This document shows, in pieces, positions 24,536 to 38,000 of a stretch of 64,000 bases of DNA (its first letter is position 1; each line of letters begins with the position of its first letter). Origin of the DNA: Notamacropus eugenii (lineage: Eukaryota > Chordata > Mammalia > Diprotodontia > Macropodidae). The translations under genes were made by a program, and so were the position numbers. The stretch spans positions 386,867,342-386,931,341 of the forward strand of contig NC_092877.1 in NCBI RefSeq assembly GCF_028372415.1. The letters run 5' to 3'. The notes under the pieces are model-generated. The model did no database searches. It was not told the origin of the DNA and worked only from the letters and a program-made list of their open reading frames with translations.

Positions 24536-25540
24536 TTGGAAAGAGAAAACGTAGCAGCAGTGGGTGCAGACAGCTTTAAAAACAAATCTCATAAACCCTC
24601 TTGGATCACCCATGCTGAGCAAGGTGGAAACAAAGCAAGAGAGGCTCATGGGACCTGAAAAGGCAGCCTCAGGCTCACCTGGACGAACCCACCCTCTCAC
24701 TGGCCCCTCCGAGCTGCTGCCAGAATGCCACAGGTGAGGGGTGGGCGGGGAAGAGAAGAATCCCCTTTGCTATCATATGGGAAATCCAGAGGGGACCTGT
24801 CAAGGCACAGTCAGAAGAGGGTAATGGCAGACCTCTCCCTTTAAAGTCTGAGTGGGCAATCATTGATGGTCATTGGCCCATCCTCTCTGACATAGCCCCA
24901 TAATTGTGGGGGGAAGTGGGGAGGGCAACACCCCTCCCCTCTGGGGTTCAGTGAGAGGCTTGGGGTTATGTAAAAGCCCACCTCTTTCTGGGAAGTGGTC
25001 ACAGCACAGTCCTAGCTCCATGCAAACCCCAGGGGATTCTTTTAGAACAATGAGCTATGGACTAGATGACAACGCAGTCAACATTGGAACAAGTTGAAAG
25101 GCCTTTTACCTTTTTAACTCAAAAAGAAAATCACTGCCAGTTCATTGTCAGCCTAGCGGGATGTCATCAGATAGCTGTGCTGGGCCTGGGACCCTTTCAT
25201 CAACCAGCTAGTGAAGTGTGAGCCCAATTTCAGTTAGAGGCCAGCGAAAGTGACAACTTAGGGTTTTCCCATCCAAGTTGACTGATCCCCTGAAGTCTCT
25301 CCACAGACCCCCTTCAGGGTCAGGGTCTCAGGGTGAAAACCCCAACAGATAAAAAGACAGTTGGCATTCTCACTGCATGTGCAGATGACACACAGCTCAG
25401 AAGGACAAGTAACTAATTCAGCGTATTGAATCCAAATTCAGTGAGAACTCAGTAGGCTGAAAGACTGGGCCAGACCAAGGAAGAAATGAGGGGGCCCCTG
25501 CATCTGGCACAACAGAACAGCTCACTGTTGTTGCTGCCCA
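24536..25540. other. Intergenic, unassigned
   Basis: No gene seen. Some of it may belong to the same decayed retroviral insertion, but nothing proves it. Confidence 0.35.
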
Positions 25541-25960
25541 AGGCCCTTAGAAAAGGACCAAGGAGTGGATGGTGGGGAATGATGAGGTTCTTTGGGGCTG
25601 AAGGCAGCCTGTGCCCCCTGACTCATTGCCGTGTCCCAGTGCTGGTTTAGATGGGACTCAAGAGAAGCTAGGGAAGCCAGGAAGGAGAGGAGAGAGGGAA
25701 GGAAATTCCAGGCATGAGGGACAGCTGGTGAAAATGTCTTGTTTAAGGAAAATCAAGGCAGCCAGAATCACTGGAGGGTAAGGGGGAATGGTGAGGAGGA
25801 GGGGTTGGGTTGTGAAAGGCTTTGAATATTTGATCCTGGATATAATATGGAGCAGGTGTGGTTTCTAGAACAGGGGCATGATGTGATCAGACCTGTGCTT
25901 TAGGAAGATCAGTCTGACAACTGAATAAAGGACAGAATGCAGTTTTGGGGTTTGAAATAA
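25541..25960 (-). mobile_element. L2 fragment, antisense
   Basis: Minus-strand translation includes LIFLKHRSDHIMPL, the L2 peptide preceding the PLLKKLQ-type segment. Plus strand shows ATGATGTGATCAGACCTGTG then GCTTTAGGAAGATCA. Confidence 0.65.
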
Positions 25961-26756
25961 CAGCAGCTTGAAATCCAGGAGCAAGCTTCCCTTCAGATTT
26001 TGTGGAAGGCTGAGGGAATCAGTGTCCAAGGTCCTGAAGCAAAGTGGCAGCAGAGATATGGACTCCTGCATCCACTGTTTGTGCTTTCAGTGTGAGACCA
26101 TTCATTCCAGGGAAGGGGCCCCTGGAACCTCAAGAAGCTCACAGTCTAGTAGGGGAGAACGACATGCAAATATAGGCAGAGCAGCCACATACAGGAGATG
26201 GGGAAAATGCTATCAAAGGGAATTCAGAACCAGAATTAAGCTGCTTCAGTGGAGGGAAACCTCATGAGAACTCTGAGCCCCATGCACTTTTCCTCACTAT
26301 CATTTTGTTTTTTACTATAAGTTGCTGCCCACTCTGCCTTGTGTGTGTAACAGGAGATTGTTCCTCCAGTGTGTGGAAGATGTTTTGTACCAACCGTACT
26401 TGCTTAATAAATGCTCTTTGCTTAAAGCTAGTTGCATGTTGACCAATCATCCATAGGAAACACATTAGTGGGGGTTGGTGAGCAGCAAGATTATCCCTGG
26501 TACCCTCAGTAGAAGTAGCAGACTCTGGGGACTCAGCTCTTTGCAATGAGAGGGATTCCAGAAAAAAGTGGAGATTCTAGAGAAATCCCTGCAGAAAGAG
26601 CCCCCAGCCCTTCCCCCTACCTTGAACATATGGGCATCCCCTTAAAATGGATACAGAACAACCCACATGCCTCTGAGGTGGGAGTCCAAACCAGTCAATG
26701 CAAGACCCTTAAACCCTTCTCCAGATTTGTTCTTGCTCAGTGCCTGACTTTGTGAC
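25961..26756. other. Intergenic, possible LTR-like tail
   Basis: 26,330-26,430 has CTTGCTTAATAAATGCTCTTTGC, reminiscent of an LTR poly(A) region, without a definable LTR. Nothing gene-like. Confidence 0.3.
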
Positions 26757-26955
26757 CTCATTTGGGGTTTTCTTGGCAAAGAGACTGGAGTGGTTTGCCG
26801 TTTCCTTTACCAGATGAGGAAACTGGGGCAAACATGGTGAAGTGACTTGCCCAGAGTCACTCAGCTAGTAAATGTCTGGGGCTGGATTTGAACTGAGGTC
26901 TTCCTGACTCCAGGCCAGGCCCTCTATCCACTGTGACACCTAGCTGCTCTTTTCC
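26757..26955 (-). mobile_element. MAR1-type SINE, antisense
   Basis: GGTTTTCTTGGCAAAGAGAC, TGGTTTGCCGTTTCCTTTAC, then GACACCTAGCTGCTC: the MAR1 tail-to-head order in reverse. Confidence 0.8.
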
Positions 26956-28584
26956 AGATAATCCTGACCAAAAGCAAAGCTTCCCAGCAAGCTTTGCTGC
27001 TGGCTAGAGTAGGTTCTCAAGAGCCCTGTACCCTGGGTGGCCTTATCTCAGCCAGCCTATCCTTGAAGCAGCAGCTGGGACCAGAATGTAGCAGGTTGAA
27101 CCAGGAATCTCTGATGCTGTTGCCAGGCAACCTCACCCCCACCACAGCTCTGCCTGAAGAAGACCTCCATTTGGGATGAGCTTCCAGCACTCAGAACCAC
27201 AGGATCTGCCATTTCTGATGTCCCTGCTTGATGGCAGCTTGTGTGGAGGAGGCACAGAGGACCTGGAGGCAGCCAGGGAGAGCTCCCCTCATCCTCCAGC
27301 CTCTTCCCTTCCCCAGTCCCAGCCCTGAGCAAAGAACCCTCCAGTGATAGCAGAGTGCAGCCTAGGAGCAGAGCTTGCCAGCTAGCCAGTGACTCTCCTG
27401 CTCCCCCAGCTGACCCCAAACTCCCATCCCGTTCAGTCATCTGGACCTAGGTTCTCCTTCAGGCAGTTTCCCACATGCCCAGGACAAAGCTCCTCCCAGT
27501 CACCTCCCAGCCAGAATGTTATGTTCCTTAGTTAGACTATCACTCCTTGAAGACAGAGACTATCTTTGTTGTCTCCAGAACTCAGCCCAGTGCCTGCCTA
27601 GTGTACAGTAAGCACTAAATAAGTGCCTTTCCATTCATGTTCTGCCCTGGATTCATACTTGATCCAAGACAAATCCCACCTCTAGCAACTCTCAAAGAAT
27701 GTGACTTGAATGATATCCTGCTTTGCATCAGAGAGGGGAGTCCCTGGTGACATCACAGGTGCAGACTGCCCCTGCCACACACACACCTTCCCTGCAACAA
27801 GCCTGAGTCCAAAGCTCAATGAATATACTCTAGGGCGCAAGAACTCTGGAGCGGTCCCCATCAGATCTCCTGTTCCAGAAGATCAGCAGCTGGAGTCAAA
27901 GCGAATTAAACAGGAAGCAGGCAGCAAGGAGGCTGGGGGTTGTTCTCTCCTCCCAGCTCCACCACCTCCTCCCTTCTGGTACAACTAAAAGCCTGACCCA
28001 GTATTGACAGAGCTGGAAGCCCATGGCTAGGGGCCTCCTCTCTGCTGTCCCAGGACCAGAACCCTGGCCAGATCCACACTCCCTCCCAACCCAGCTGCTC
28101 CCAAATCATGTGCTACTGGTCATTAGAGTGAGTCTAGCCAAGATGGCAAAGTGTTTTCTGTGACAGAGCTCAGGGTGTTAGCACTCCCAAGCCGAGGGGA
28201 ACCTGAGGAGGCACTGGGAGCAATAGAGGGTGATAGCTTAAGCAGGAGGAAAATCAATAATCTGGTCATTAATATTACTATGTAATCCATTCTTTTCCCC
28301 ATTTTGTCCAAACCCCATCTCTTGGTTTAGCTCACAAAGCATAGCCAAGTAATATGTCAAGCCCTTGGGACACTTGTCTGCTAACACAGGACCCCTGCCT
28401 CTATTTACATATAGACACAGGACCAGCCTCCCCAGGGGACAACTCTTCTGTTCATCTGTCTCCTTGTCAAAAATTAGGGCACTCGGGTCCCCAAGGAGAG
28501 GCCAAACCAAGGAGAACTTGACTGGGGCAGTTTTGTTTTTCTAGTCAAGATTGCTAGAGGAAGTTGCATCCCATAAAGTAATTT
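26956..28584. other. Intergenic with an L2 tail
   Basis: 27,540-27,630 is an L2 3' end on the plus strand (CTCCTTGAAGACAGAGACTA, then AGTGCCTGCCTAGTGTACAG and CACTAAATAAGTGCC). The rest is unassigned and shows no exon. Confidence 0.5.
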
Positions 28585-28800
28585 GTTGTTCAGTTGTACC
28601 TGACTCTTGATGATCCCATTTGCAGTTTTCTTGGCAGACGTGCTGGGGCGGTTTGCCATTTTCTTCTCCAGCTCACTTGACAGATGTGGAAACTAAGGCA
28701 GACAGGGTTAAGTGGCTTGCCCAGATTTGAACTCAGAATGAGTCTTGCTGATCCTAAGCCTGGTGTTCTATGCACTATGGCACCACCTAGCCACCCCACA
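28585..28800 (-). mobile_element. MAR1-type SINE, antisense
   Basis: TTGTTGTTCAGTTGTACCTG, GCGGTTTGCCATTTTCTTCT and CACCACCTAGCCACC mark a reverse MAR1. Confidence 0.8.
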
Positions 28801-29260
28801 AAGCAATGAACATTCTTTAATTGCCGGAGAGGGGGGTGATTATCCACACCTAAAGCCTAGCCCATTTTCCTCAGCTGCAGACTCCCATCTCCCAAAGAGG
28901 AAGGAAGGGGGAGGAGCTCACAGGCTCATTAAAATGTTCACCAATTGGGATTGTCTTACCTTTGCCAGGGAGGTCCAAATGGTGTTCTGTCAGGCCAATC
29001 AGAAGAAAGATATACCTAGGTTTAAGACTCTGTGGAGCCCACACTCAGGATCTTTGATCATTTTGAGAGGCCACTGACCCAAGTTATTTATTATTGTGAA
29101 CCTAATCATTTGATCATGCTCAGCTCCCTGGCTTTTTCGCTTTGATGGCCAATGTGACCTATTTTAGTAACGTTTTACACATTACTGTTAATAAATGCTA
29201 TTTTGCCCTGGACAAAATTGTCTCTGCCAACAATTGTGTCTACAATTTTGCTTGCCTCAA
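28801..29260. other. Possible solo LTR
   Basis: TACTGTTAATAAATGCTATT followed by a CAACAATTGTGTCTAC stretch looks like an LTR poly(A)/U5 region. No matching boundaries or duplication identified. Confidence 0.3.
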
Positions 29261-30840
29261 GTCAGTCTGAAATTTTTTTTTCCTTTTAAAGAATGGGGGG
29301 GGGGGAGGTGTTGAAAACTGAAAACAAATAAATTAGTAAATTTTGGGGAAAAAAGAATAGGGGAATCTGCTGCATGACTGAAGGAGACAGAGAAGGGAAC
29401 TGAAGTGGCATTCTGCTGGAGGGAATGGGATCAAAGGAAGATTTGGAGGTGTGCCCTTGGCAAGGAGGAGTGTCTCCGACTAGGGGTAAAGAGGGAACTA
29501 TAGGGAGCGATGCCAAGGGATTTGGGGATGAAGAGAAGGAGAGGAGAGTGCATGGTGAACAGCTTTCATTTTCTCAGTAAGAGGAGAGAAGAGGGAGTAG
29601 GAGGTATCAGGAGAAAAACGAAGGGCTTGGAACTATTTCTGTGGGGAACAAGATAGGGGCAGGGAATATGAGAAGGACCACCTTGCTGGGTTTATAATGT
29701 ACCGGTCAGTACAGTTGTGGGACTTCCTCTAGTTCTATCAAGCAGGATGTAAATATGAGAGGAAGCGGAAGTTGGGAATAATCTAAGGCTGAGGTCTGGG
29801 GCAAAGGAGGGTGCAAAACTGGATTGGCTAGCTATAAGGCTGAGGTAGGAAAGGGAGGTCAGAGCAGGGGAGATAGCCTGAGAAGTACAAAGGGGTGTTG
29901 GGATCGGAGGTCTTGATGAGGGTGAATGATGAGTGAGGAAGGGTGGAGTGTCCAAAGAAGATGAGGTCAGATAAGGGATGTTAGGGCCACTGATTAAGGA
30001 AGCAGACACGTAATAGCAATGGTGAGGTCCAGCACAGAACATTCCTTGTGTGTGGCTGAATTAGAAATGTGGGAGAAAGTCCTGAGATTTAGGGAGGGTA
30101 AGAAATGGGAATTTAGGGGGCTTGAGAGCATCCATACGGATCCTCAATTCTCCTAGTGAGGGTAGGAGATGTGGAGGAAAGGGGAGATGGTGAGCCAAGG
30201 GCTGACTTTCTTGAGAAAGGAAAGTAGGTAACCCGAGGACCAGTGCACCACAGCCACCATAATTGAGATGGGGGATGGGGGGAAGGATATTGATGATGGG
30301 AAAGGCAGTCTAGAAGTAGCAATGTTCAGACTCCCCTTCCAGAATAACTATGGAAGTACAGCCAGTGCTATTAATGGACAAGGATGAAGTGCTGTCTCAG
30401 GGGAGTCAGCTCTCAATGAGGGCTCATGGATGGAGGGCATGTTAGAAAAAGAGGTCTGGAATAAAGGAGGGTTTGTTCCTCATGGGAAAAGAATTCCAAA
30501 GGGCACAGCTGTGAAAAGCACATGGAAGGCTGGAGTCTGTTCTGTGTGGGACAGGGACGTGTGACTGAGGAATTCCCCAGACCATGCATGTCAGGAGAGC
30601 TGTCAGGAGCCCCTTCTTGGTGCTCCAAGTCTGTGACTCCTTAGACAGGGACGCAGATCCACAGGATATGGAGGACAGAAGCAGCAGCTGAGGAAAGGAG
30701 TGAGATAGTTTACCCCATCCAACTCTCCTTTCCTCTTTTTCCAGTGCATACCTTCTTCACCCTTTGATTTTCTTTTTTAAGATAATCATCCCATCATATT
30801 CAGCTCCCACCTGTGCCCTCTATGTGGACTCCTTCTAACT
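29261..30840. other. Purine-rich intergenic block, probable decayed L2 5' part antisense
   Basis: Strong AG bias on the plus strand for 1.4 kb. Minus-strand frames give Ser/Pro/Leu-rich peptides broadly like the L2 5' region, but without a diagnostic motif. Confidence 0.35.
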
Positions 30841-31970
30841 GCTGTAATAAAAATAAGATTATTAGGAATTGTCCTTTCTGGTTTACCTTTTTATGCTTCT
30901 TTTGAGTCTTGTAAAATGTCAAGTATTCTGTTCAGTTCTGGTCTTTTTATCAGTAATGCTTGAAAGTCCTCTTTCACTGAATATCCATTTTCTCATTGAA
31001 GGATTATACTCAAGTCTTGCTGGGTAGGTAATTCTTGATTGTAATCCCAGCTCCTTTGCCTTCTGGAATATGATATTCCAAGCCCTTAAACTGCTAAATC
31101 TTGTGTTATCCTGACTATGGCTTGTGTAAATTGTTTCTTTCTGGTTCTTCAAATTATTTTCTCCTTGACCTGGAAGCTCTGGAATTTGGCTATACTATTC
31201 CTGGAAATTTTCATATTAGATATCTTTCAGGAGATGATCAGTGGATTCTTTCAATTTCTATTTTACTCTCTGGTTCTAGAATATCAAGGCAGTTTTTCTT
31301 GGTAATTTCTGAAATATGATGTACAGGTCATTTTTTTTTTCGTCATGGCTTTCAGGTAGTCTAATAATTCTTAAACTATCTTTCCTTTGCTTTCCAGGTT
31401 AGCTATCTTTCCAATAGGATATAACACATTTTCTTCTATTTTTTCCATTCTTTTGATTTTATTTTTTCTTGATGCTTCATGGTGTCATTAGCTTCCACTT
31501 ACCCAGTTCTAACTTTTAAGGAATTACTTTCTTCAGTGAGCTTTTGTACCTCCCTTCCCATATGACCAATTCTGATTTTTAAGGCATTTTTCTCTTTACT
31601 GGATTTGTGTGTCTATTTTATCATTTGGCTATCCTGGTTATTTAAGGTGTTAGTTTCTTCATTATTTGTGTCGGGGGAGGGACAGGGGGTGCACGCACAC
31701 GTGCCTCTTTTATCAAGCTGCTGACTGCTTTCTTGATTTTCTTGTATCATTCTCATTTGGGGTTTTTCTTCTATCTTTCTGATTTTTAAAATCCTTTTTG
31801 AGCTCTTCTACAGCTGGAGACCAATTCGTATTTTTCCCTGAGGCTTTGTCTTTATTGTCTTCTGAGTTTATGTTTTGATCTTCCCTGTCACCAGATTAAC
31901 TTTCTGTGGTCAGGACCTTTTTTTTGTTGGTGGTTGCTCATTTTTCCAGCCTGTTTCTTGATTTTTAGTT
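30841..31970 (-). mobile_element. HAL1/L1 ORF1 fragment, antisense
   Basis: Minus strand carries the ORF1 order: coiled coil (near 31.5 kb), an RNA-binding segment (31.1-31.25 kb) and RITYPARL near 31.02 kb. Diverged from the 10.2 and 62 kb copies, so an older insertion. Confidence 0.7.
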
Positions 31971-32449
31971 TTATATTAATGTTGGATTCTGCTCCCAGGG
32001 TGTCAGGGTCACTGTCCCAAGCTTCAAGTTTTTTCTGTAGTTGTTTTCTGAGCTAGCTCTGGGGGGATCTGTAAGCTTTCTATTCTTCCAAGGGGTATGA
32101 TCTAAGGAGAGGTGTTTGCTACTCTCCTGGCCCGTGACTGCTCTGGAACTGTGACTGGGGTCCATCCAGGTGTGAGGTGATAAGGTCCTGCACCAGGGTT
32201 GGGCAAGTATCGGAGGAAGGAAAGGCAGTGACATACGCTGCAAAGGTGAAATGACAAAAGATCTTGCACACATGAAACTGACAGGCCACTGTGGCACCAT
32301 GTTGGATCTGGGGGATGGAAGTGAGGAATCCAGAATGATGGCTATGTTGAGAACCTGAAGATCTGGGAAGAAGGTGGTAGCCTTTACAGCAGTAGGGAAA
32401 GGAGGAGGGGGAAGGGTTGAGGTAAAAGAAGATGCAGCTTGGCCAGTGA
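31971..32449. other. Intergenic, unassigned
   Basis: Possible antisense L2 piece at 32.16-32.45 kb (GCACCAGGGTTGGGCAAG context as in the 41.27 kb copy). Not certain. Confidence 0.35.
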
Positions 32450-32790
32450 TGCTAAAAGCTATTGGGACCTCATCATGGGCATACTTTACATCTACTGACA
32501 TCATCATATGCTTTTGCTGTTTTTGTTATTGATTTGGTCAATTATGTTCGTTTTCCTAGTATTGGCCCAGTCCTGCAATCCTGGTATAAACCCAACCTGG
32601 TCATAGTGTCTTATCTTTGTGAAATGTTGTGGCACAATAATCCTTCTGCTGGTGTTATTGGAAATGTTTGTATCAATACTGGCTAAGGAAACTGGTCTAC
32701 AGCGTCTTTCTGTTTTTGCTCTCCCTGATTTAAGTATCAAGACAATATTTGTGCCTTAGAAGGGATCCGGTTGGACTTCCCCAAATCCTC
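32450..32790 (-). mobile_element. L1 ORF2 RT fragment, antisense
   Basis: Minus strand reads DQVGFIPGLQDWANTRKTN, the L1 RT block after the catalytic domain start (the 12.5 kb L1 has the corresponding segment GLDFYQEY in sense). Confidence 0.7.
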
Positions 32791-32864
32791 GATTTCCTTA
32801 AATGCTCATCCCTCCACCCCCCTCCCCCTGGGGAGGGTCACATTTTTTTTTTGCTGGTTAATCT

Positions 32865-33935
32865 TTGCTGTAATCCTAGCTCCTTTGCCTTCCGAAGTAC
32901 CGCAGCCCAAACCTTCCCCCACTTATAGTAGTAACTGTTAGATTTTAGGTGATTCTTACTGTGGATTCATGGCATTTGAGTTCCATCTTTCTGGCTCATT
33001 TTTCTCTCTTGCAACATTTTCTCCTTGACCTAGGAGTTCTGGACTGTAACTTTCCTGGGAGTTTTTCTTTGAGAATCTTTTTCTAGAGGTCATCAGAGGA
33101 TTCCTTCCATTTCAACTTTGCTCTTTAATTCCAAGGAATCTGAGCAATTTTTCTTTAAATATGATTTCTAGGCTCTTTATCTTGGTTTTTAGTCCAATAA
33201 TTTCTAAATTCTCTCTCCTGTATTTGCTAGGTCAGTTGTTTTTCTGATGAGACATTTCATGTTTTCTTCTATTTTTCCATTCTTATACTTTGCTTTGTTT
33301 CTTAGCATCTCACAGAATCATTAACTTCCACTTCTCCAGTTTTAATTTTTAAAGAATTACTTTCTTCAGTTAGGTTTTATACCTTTGATCATTCAGCCAA
33401 TTCTGACATTTAAGGATTTAAAGAGGGGTTTTGTGCCTCTTTTACCAAGCTGTTCTTTTTCATAATTTTCTTGCATTACTCATTTCTTTTCCCATTTTTT
33501 CCTCTACCACTTATTTGATTTTTTAAAAAGTCTTTCTTTAGCTCTTCTAAGAATTCTTGTTGGGTCTATGTCCAATCTGCAATTTTTCTTTGGGGCTGTT
33601 AGTAACTTTTCACATTAATGCCTTCTGAACTTGTCACCACAGTAGCTTCTTATGATTAAGTTCTGGTTTTGTTATTTGTTCATTTTTTCCAGTCTCTTTC
33701 TTAACTTTAAACTCTATGTTAGAATTGGGTTCTGCTACCCCAGTGTCTATAGACCTCTCCTCTTGTCTTCAGAAGCCTCCTTGGGCTAGAAAAACGACTC
33801 ACTCTGACTTTTTGTGGGTTTTCTTGCTAAGAAGTTGTTTTTTTCCACACTTTTTAAAAGTTGTTTAGAGGCATCTATTGGGACAGTTCAGCAAAAACAA
33901 TCATTTCAATCTGCCATGTTGGCCCCACTGCACCC
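32865..33935 (-). mobile_element. Second HAL1/L1 ORF1 fragment, antisense
   Basis: Same ORF1 order as 30.84-31.97 kb (TTTTCTCCTTGACCTAGGAG, then AATTACTTTCTTCAGTTAGG), more decayed and with no open frame. Confidence 0.65.
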
Positions 33936-34477
33936 TTGTGGTTTACACAAGGAAAACTTCAGGCTAACAAGGCACTCAGGAGCACAAAGGAACAAACTCT
34001 AGGTCAGAGGAGTTCAGGAAAATGGATACTAGATCTTAGACCCTGGAAATACGACAGATGTGAGTTTCAATGCTTGGGTTGAAGTTGCTGGGCCTCAGAT
34101 GTGTTGTCTAGACAGAAGAGGATGAGGTGGAAGGAAAGGAGATTCAATGAGAGAGAAGAGAAGAGGGCCTAGGTCAGAGCCAAGAGGCATGATGTGGATG
34201 ATGAGCTAGTAAAGAAAACTAGAATGGCTGTGTGTACAGTGTGTGTGTATGTCACACACACACACAAAACAGCATCCAGGAGGAAGTGGGTCAATAGTGT
34301 GAAGAAAACAGACTGAGAAAAGGTCATCAGATTTGGCAAACAAGAGATCTCTGGATCTCTACTAACATAAACGTAAAGATCCAACATAACAGAACTGAAC
34401 GCTAGAATTAGAATGACCCTAGAGCCGGGACGGTCAAGTCCCCTTTTCTCCCCTCAAGTAAGTAGATATTCTTGAAC
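33936..34477. other. Intergenic, unassigned
   Basis: Short TG/CA microsatellite at 34,233-34,266. Nothing else. Confidence 0.4.
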
Positions 34478-34662
34478 AGGGGTGGGGAACCTGCAGGCCC
34501 ATGGTTACAGGTGACCTTCTAGGTCTTTGGGTATGGTATTTTGACTGAGTCCAAGTTTTACAGAGCAAATCCTTTTAAGAGAATTTGTTCTGTGAAGTTT
34601 GGATTCAAAGAGTAAGCACTTGAGGACCCAGAGGGCCACAGATTCCCCAACCCTGCTCTTGA
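34478..34662. mobile_element. hAT MITE with terminal inverted repeats
   Basis: Left end CAGGGGTGGGGAACCTGCAG and right end GATTCCCCAACCCTG are inverted repeats. Flanks TTCTTGAA and CTCTTGAC agree at six of eight bases, fitting the 8-bp target duplication of hAT elements. No transposase. Confidence 0.75.
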
Positions 34663-35009
34663 CTCTTCTTCAGAGTGGTGGGCAACCACTCAGCTGTACT
34701 GCATATGTTAGTCTGGCTCCACAGGGACCAGTGCCGAGGCCCTGCAACAGAAAGGACAGCCCAAAGGGGCTGGGGCTAGCACCCACCTGGGCAAACGAAA
34801 GGCCAAATCATCTGCTATTATCTGCATATCTGTAAGACTGTACTGTTACAATGCTGTTTAATATGACAACTGAAATGAAAAACATGATATTTAGAGCTTA
34901 ATAAAAATTGAATTTTCCTTGTATTTCCAAGTAAATTAAACCAATGTTTATTAAGAGCCTATTATGTGTCAGGTAAAAAGAAACCAAGAAAATGAGAAGT
35001 CTTTCCAAT

Positions 35010-38000
35010 TTTATTTAGTCATTTTTTTTATACATTTACAACTGAGTATCTTCAGACGCTAACTCTGTAACAGCAGTTTGTGGGCTGCCCAGCAAGGGCT
35101 GCATGAAAACACGTCCCTTCATCTTCATAAGACTACGTGGCCCAGCTTTGTCCTGACATATTTAATAACAGATTTTAACTTTACACGTTCTACGTAATAG
35201 ATGTCTTCCGTATTGTTTTACAGATAGAATAAAGTTCCTCTGCCTCAATTTGGAAGATTGGGAAAAGAATAAAGTGGTTTTCCAATTAACTTTGTAAACC
35301 TATAGCTTCTAGGAAAGAATCCCAGCCACGTGTCGTCTAATACTTTAAACCCAAGAACCTTCTTTACATCAGATCTTCAAAGAGCAGCTGTTTTCACATA
35401 TATAGAGGAATTTGGATATTCTCAAAAACACCCCCTCCCCCCCCAATCTTAAGAACACAAAAAAAGAGATAAAGGATAGGGATCCCTCACTCTGGTCTTC
35501 CACAGGGCTAGAGTGCTTTAAAAAAAGGTAACACCACTGTATTTAAGGAAGGAAGGAGGGTCCAAACAGTAGAAAGTATCCCAGCAAGCCTTCCATTGGC
35601 TGGGATACAGCCACTGGAGCAATAAGGATCTTGTCTGGATTCTCACTGTAAAAAAATACTTGTTTCAAAAAATGTTCAAAAGAAGTATCACATTTTCCCA
35701 ATGGCGACCTGTCTTCACTGTTTTATTGCCTCACACACTGATGTTTCGATAGTCAAGCTGCTCAATAAAGTTATTTCATATATACAAGATACACAAAAAA
35801 TTTTAAAAGTACATCCATATAATGGAAAATCTGCTTTCAAAAGGATCAAATTTAACGTATAGATATCTGACTACAAATTAAGCTGTCACCAGGCCAAAAA
35901 ACACACTGGATTAAAACTCCACTTCAGAGAAAACTCAAGTATTTGTACCTCAGAAGATTAGAGCACATTTGGCATCTGTGTTAACTCTTGAAGCAGGCCC
36001 TATTGACACTTGTCTCATATTAAGACTGAGACTACCTGGGAATTATACCAAATCACATTATACAACCCTCGCCTAGTCATGCAAATCAACGCAGTTTGGA
36101 TTTTCTAGGAGCTAACTATGTAAAAAAAAGAAAAAACTCAAATAGCAGTTCAGTTGATGGGCTGAAAATTCCCCCAAATGGAGGAAGAACCCAATTTTTT
36201 CAGGTAAAATCTTGCGTTATTTTCTTGTGAAGACTGTCATTACTGACGACAGCTCCACCTGTTGCCCAGGTAGCCCTGAAACCCTAATCAGACACTGTGG
36301 TTACACACGAGTTACGATAATAGTGAATGTGTGAGTAGTCTACGTAAGGCCAGTTCCTTCCATATTGAAAATTGAATCTCAAGGGCCTGCTGATTATATG
36401 TATGTGGTGGATTGTTATGTTGGCTGGAATGGAAGGAGTGGGGAGATTGCTGAGTTGTGTCTGCCCATTGAGTGTACAAAAGAGTAGGAGGAGGCCAGGG
36501 GTTAGTGCAAACTGAACCTCAAAAACCTTCTTCTATGAAAACAGCTCCCTTGGAAGACAAAAAAAAGCCAAGCTTTCCTGTCAAGGTCTAAAGGATAAAT
36601 ATAAGAATTTTAAAGTTGCTAGACCAGGTAAAGCTACAGAAGGACTTTTGCTAAAAGAATCCCTTTTTTTCAATTATGAAAAAAGAGGTTACTATCCTTA
36701 ATCAAGATGAGATTTTATCAACCTGTTACTTGCTATAACATTTGAATTTTTAAAAAATTTATGCGTGATACCTCTTGAGCTGTAGCAAATAAATTAACAA
36801 CGAAAAGCTACTGTTTTAACTTTAAAACATACAACGTGATAAAACCCTATACAAACTAACCAGTGTTCTTAGGAAAGTAATGCCATTTGGAAATGCCGGT
36901 GTGAACATGAGTCTTCTTAGGCAAATACCAGGTGCAAGGTCTTCTCCACTGCCTTTTCTGCCTCCTCCAGCAGTCTCTCTCTCTCTCTCTCATGTTACCA
37001 TTAAAATTCTTGGCAATACACTTGATATTCATTTCCACCCCTAAGTTGTGAAGTGTGGAGACCATGAAGCAGTGAAGGAGCAGAGGTCTGGAGCCGCTAC
37101 CCCAAACTCTTCTAGGGAACATCTGACTGTCTCTGGCATGCGCTGCTCCCACCAGGTCCTGTAAAATGTAGGACAATAACAAGACCAACAGTTACTGGTG
37201 GGCACAGTCACAGCTGTTATCTGGGCTAGCCAAAAGGGACAGAGAAGATCCACAAACAATTCCCCCCACCCCACAGTCAGTCAGGGCAGGGGCAGGGCCA
37301 GGGCCAGGTGGCAGAGGAAACCCCTCTAAGGTATAAATGTGAGAGCTGAGGTTGTGTCCAACTCTTCCCTGAAAGGTAAGGAGGGGTCACACACTCATTA
37401 ATTCTCAGACACAGAGATAATTCCCAGCAGGACACAGTGGGTAATACACCAGTTGTGGAGTCAGGAAGAGCCACCCTCAGGAACATGGCAGCTATGACCC
37501 CTGGTAAGCTAATGAAGCTTTCTCTTCCTCAGGTGTAAAATGAAGGAGGGTGCTGAACTGAAGGGCCTCTAAGCATCCTGCCAGCTCTAAATGTATGAAC
37601 CAAATGCAGTGTGCCAGGCACTGGGCTAAGTGCTTTAGCAACATGATCTCAATTGACCCTCACAACAACTCTGGGAGAGAGGTGCACTTATCTTCATTTT
37701 ATAGTTGGTAGATGAGCTGAAGTGACTTGTCCAGGGTCACACAGCTGGGAAGTGTCTGAGGCAGAATTTGAACTCGGGTCTTTCTGACCCCAAATCCCAT
37801 ACCGTACCCACGGATAACTCTAACAGGACTGAGATTCACTGTCCCTGGGAGCAACCCAGGGCTTCGGCTGCTTGCCAGAATGAAGTCAAAAGGAAATCAG
37901 ACCAAGATTAAGAAGGAAACATGAGAAGAGCACAGACAAGCCCTCAATGTGGTGAGTCAGGGAAAAGCTTCTGACATCATCTGTGTCTGATAAAATGAAA

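Noticed and set aside
36284..36532. 82-codon minus-strand open frame ending in Cys-Val-Thr-Thr-Val-Ser-Asp
   Set aside because: No splice acceptor of quality at its start, no resemblance to the PPP1R2 C-terminus, and length within chance expectation for about 2 kb of UTR.
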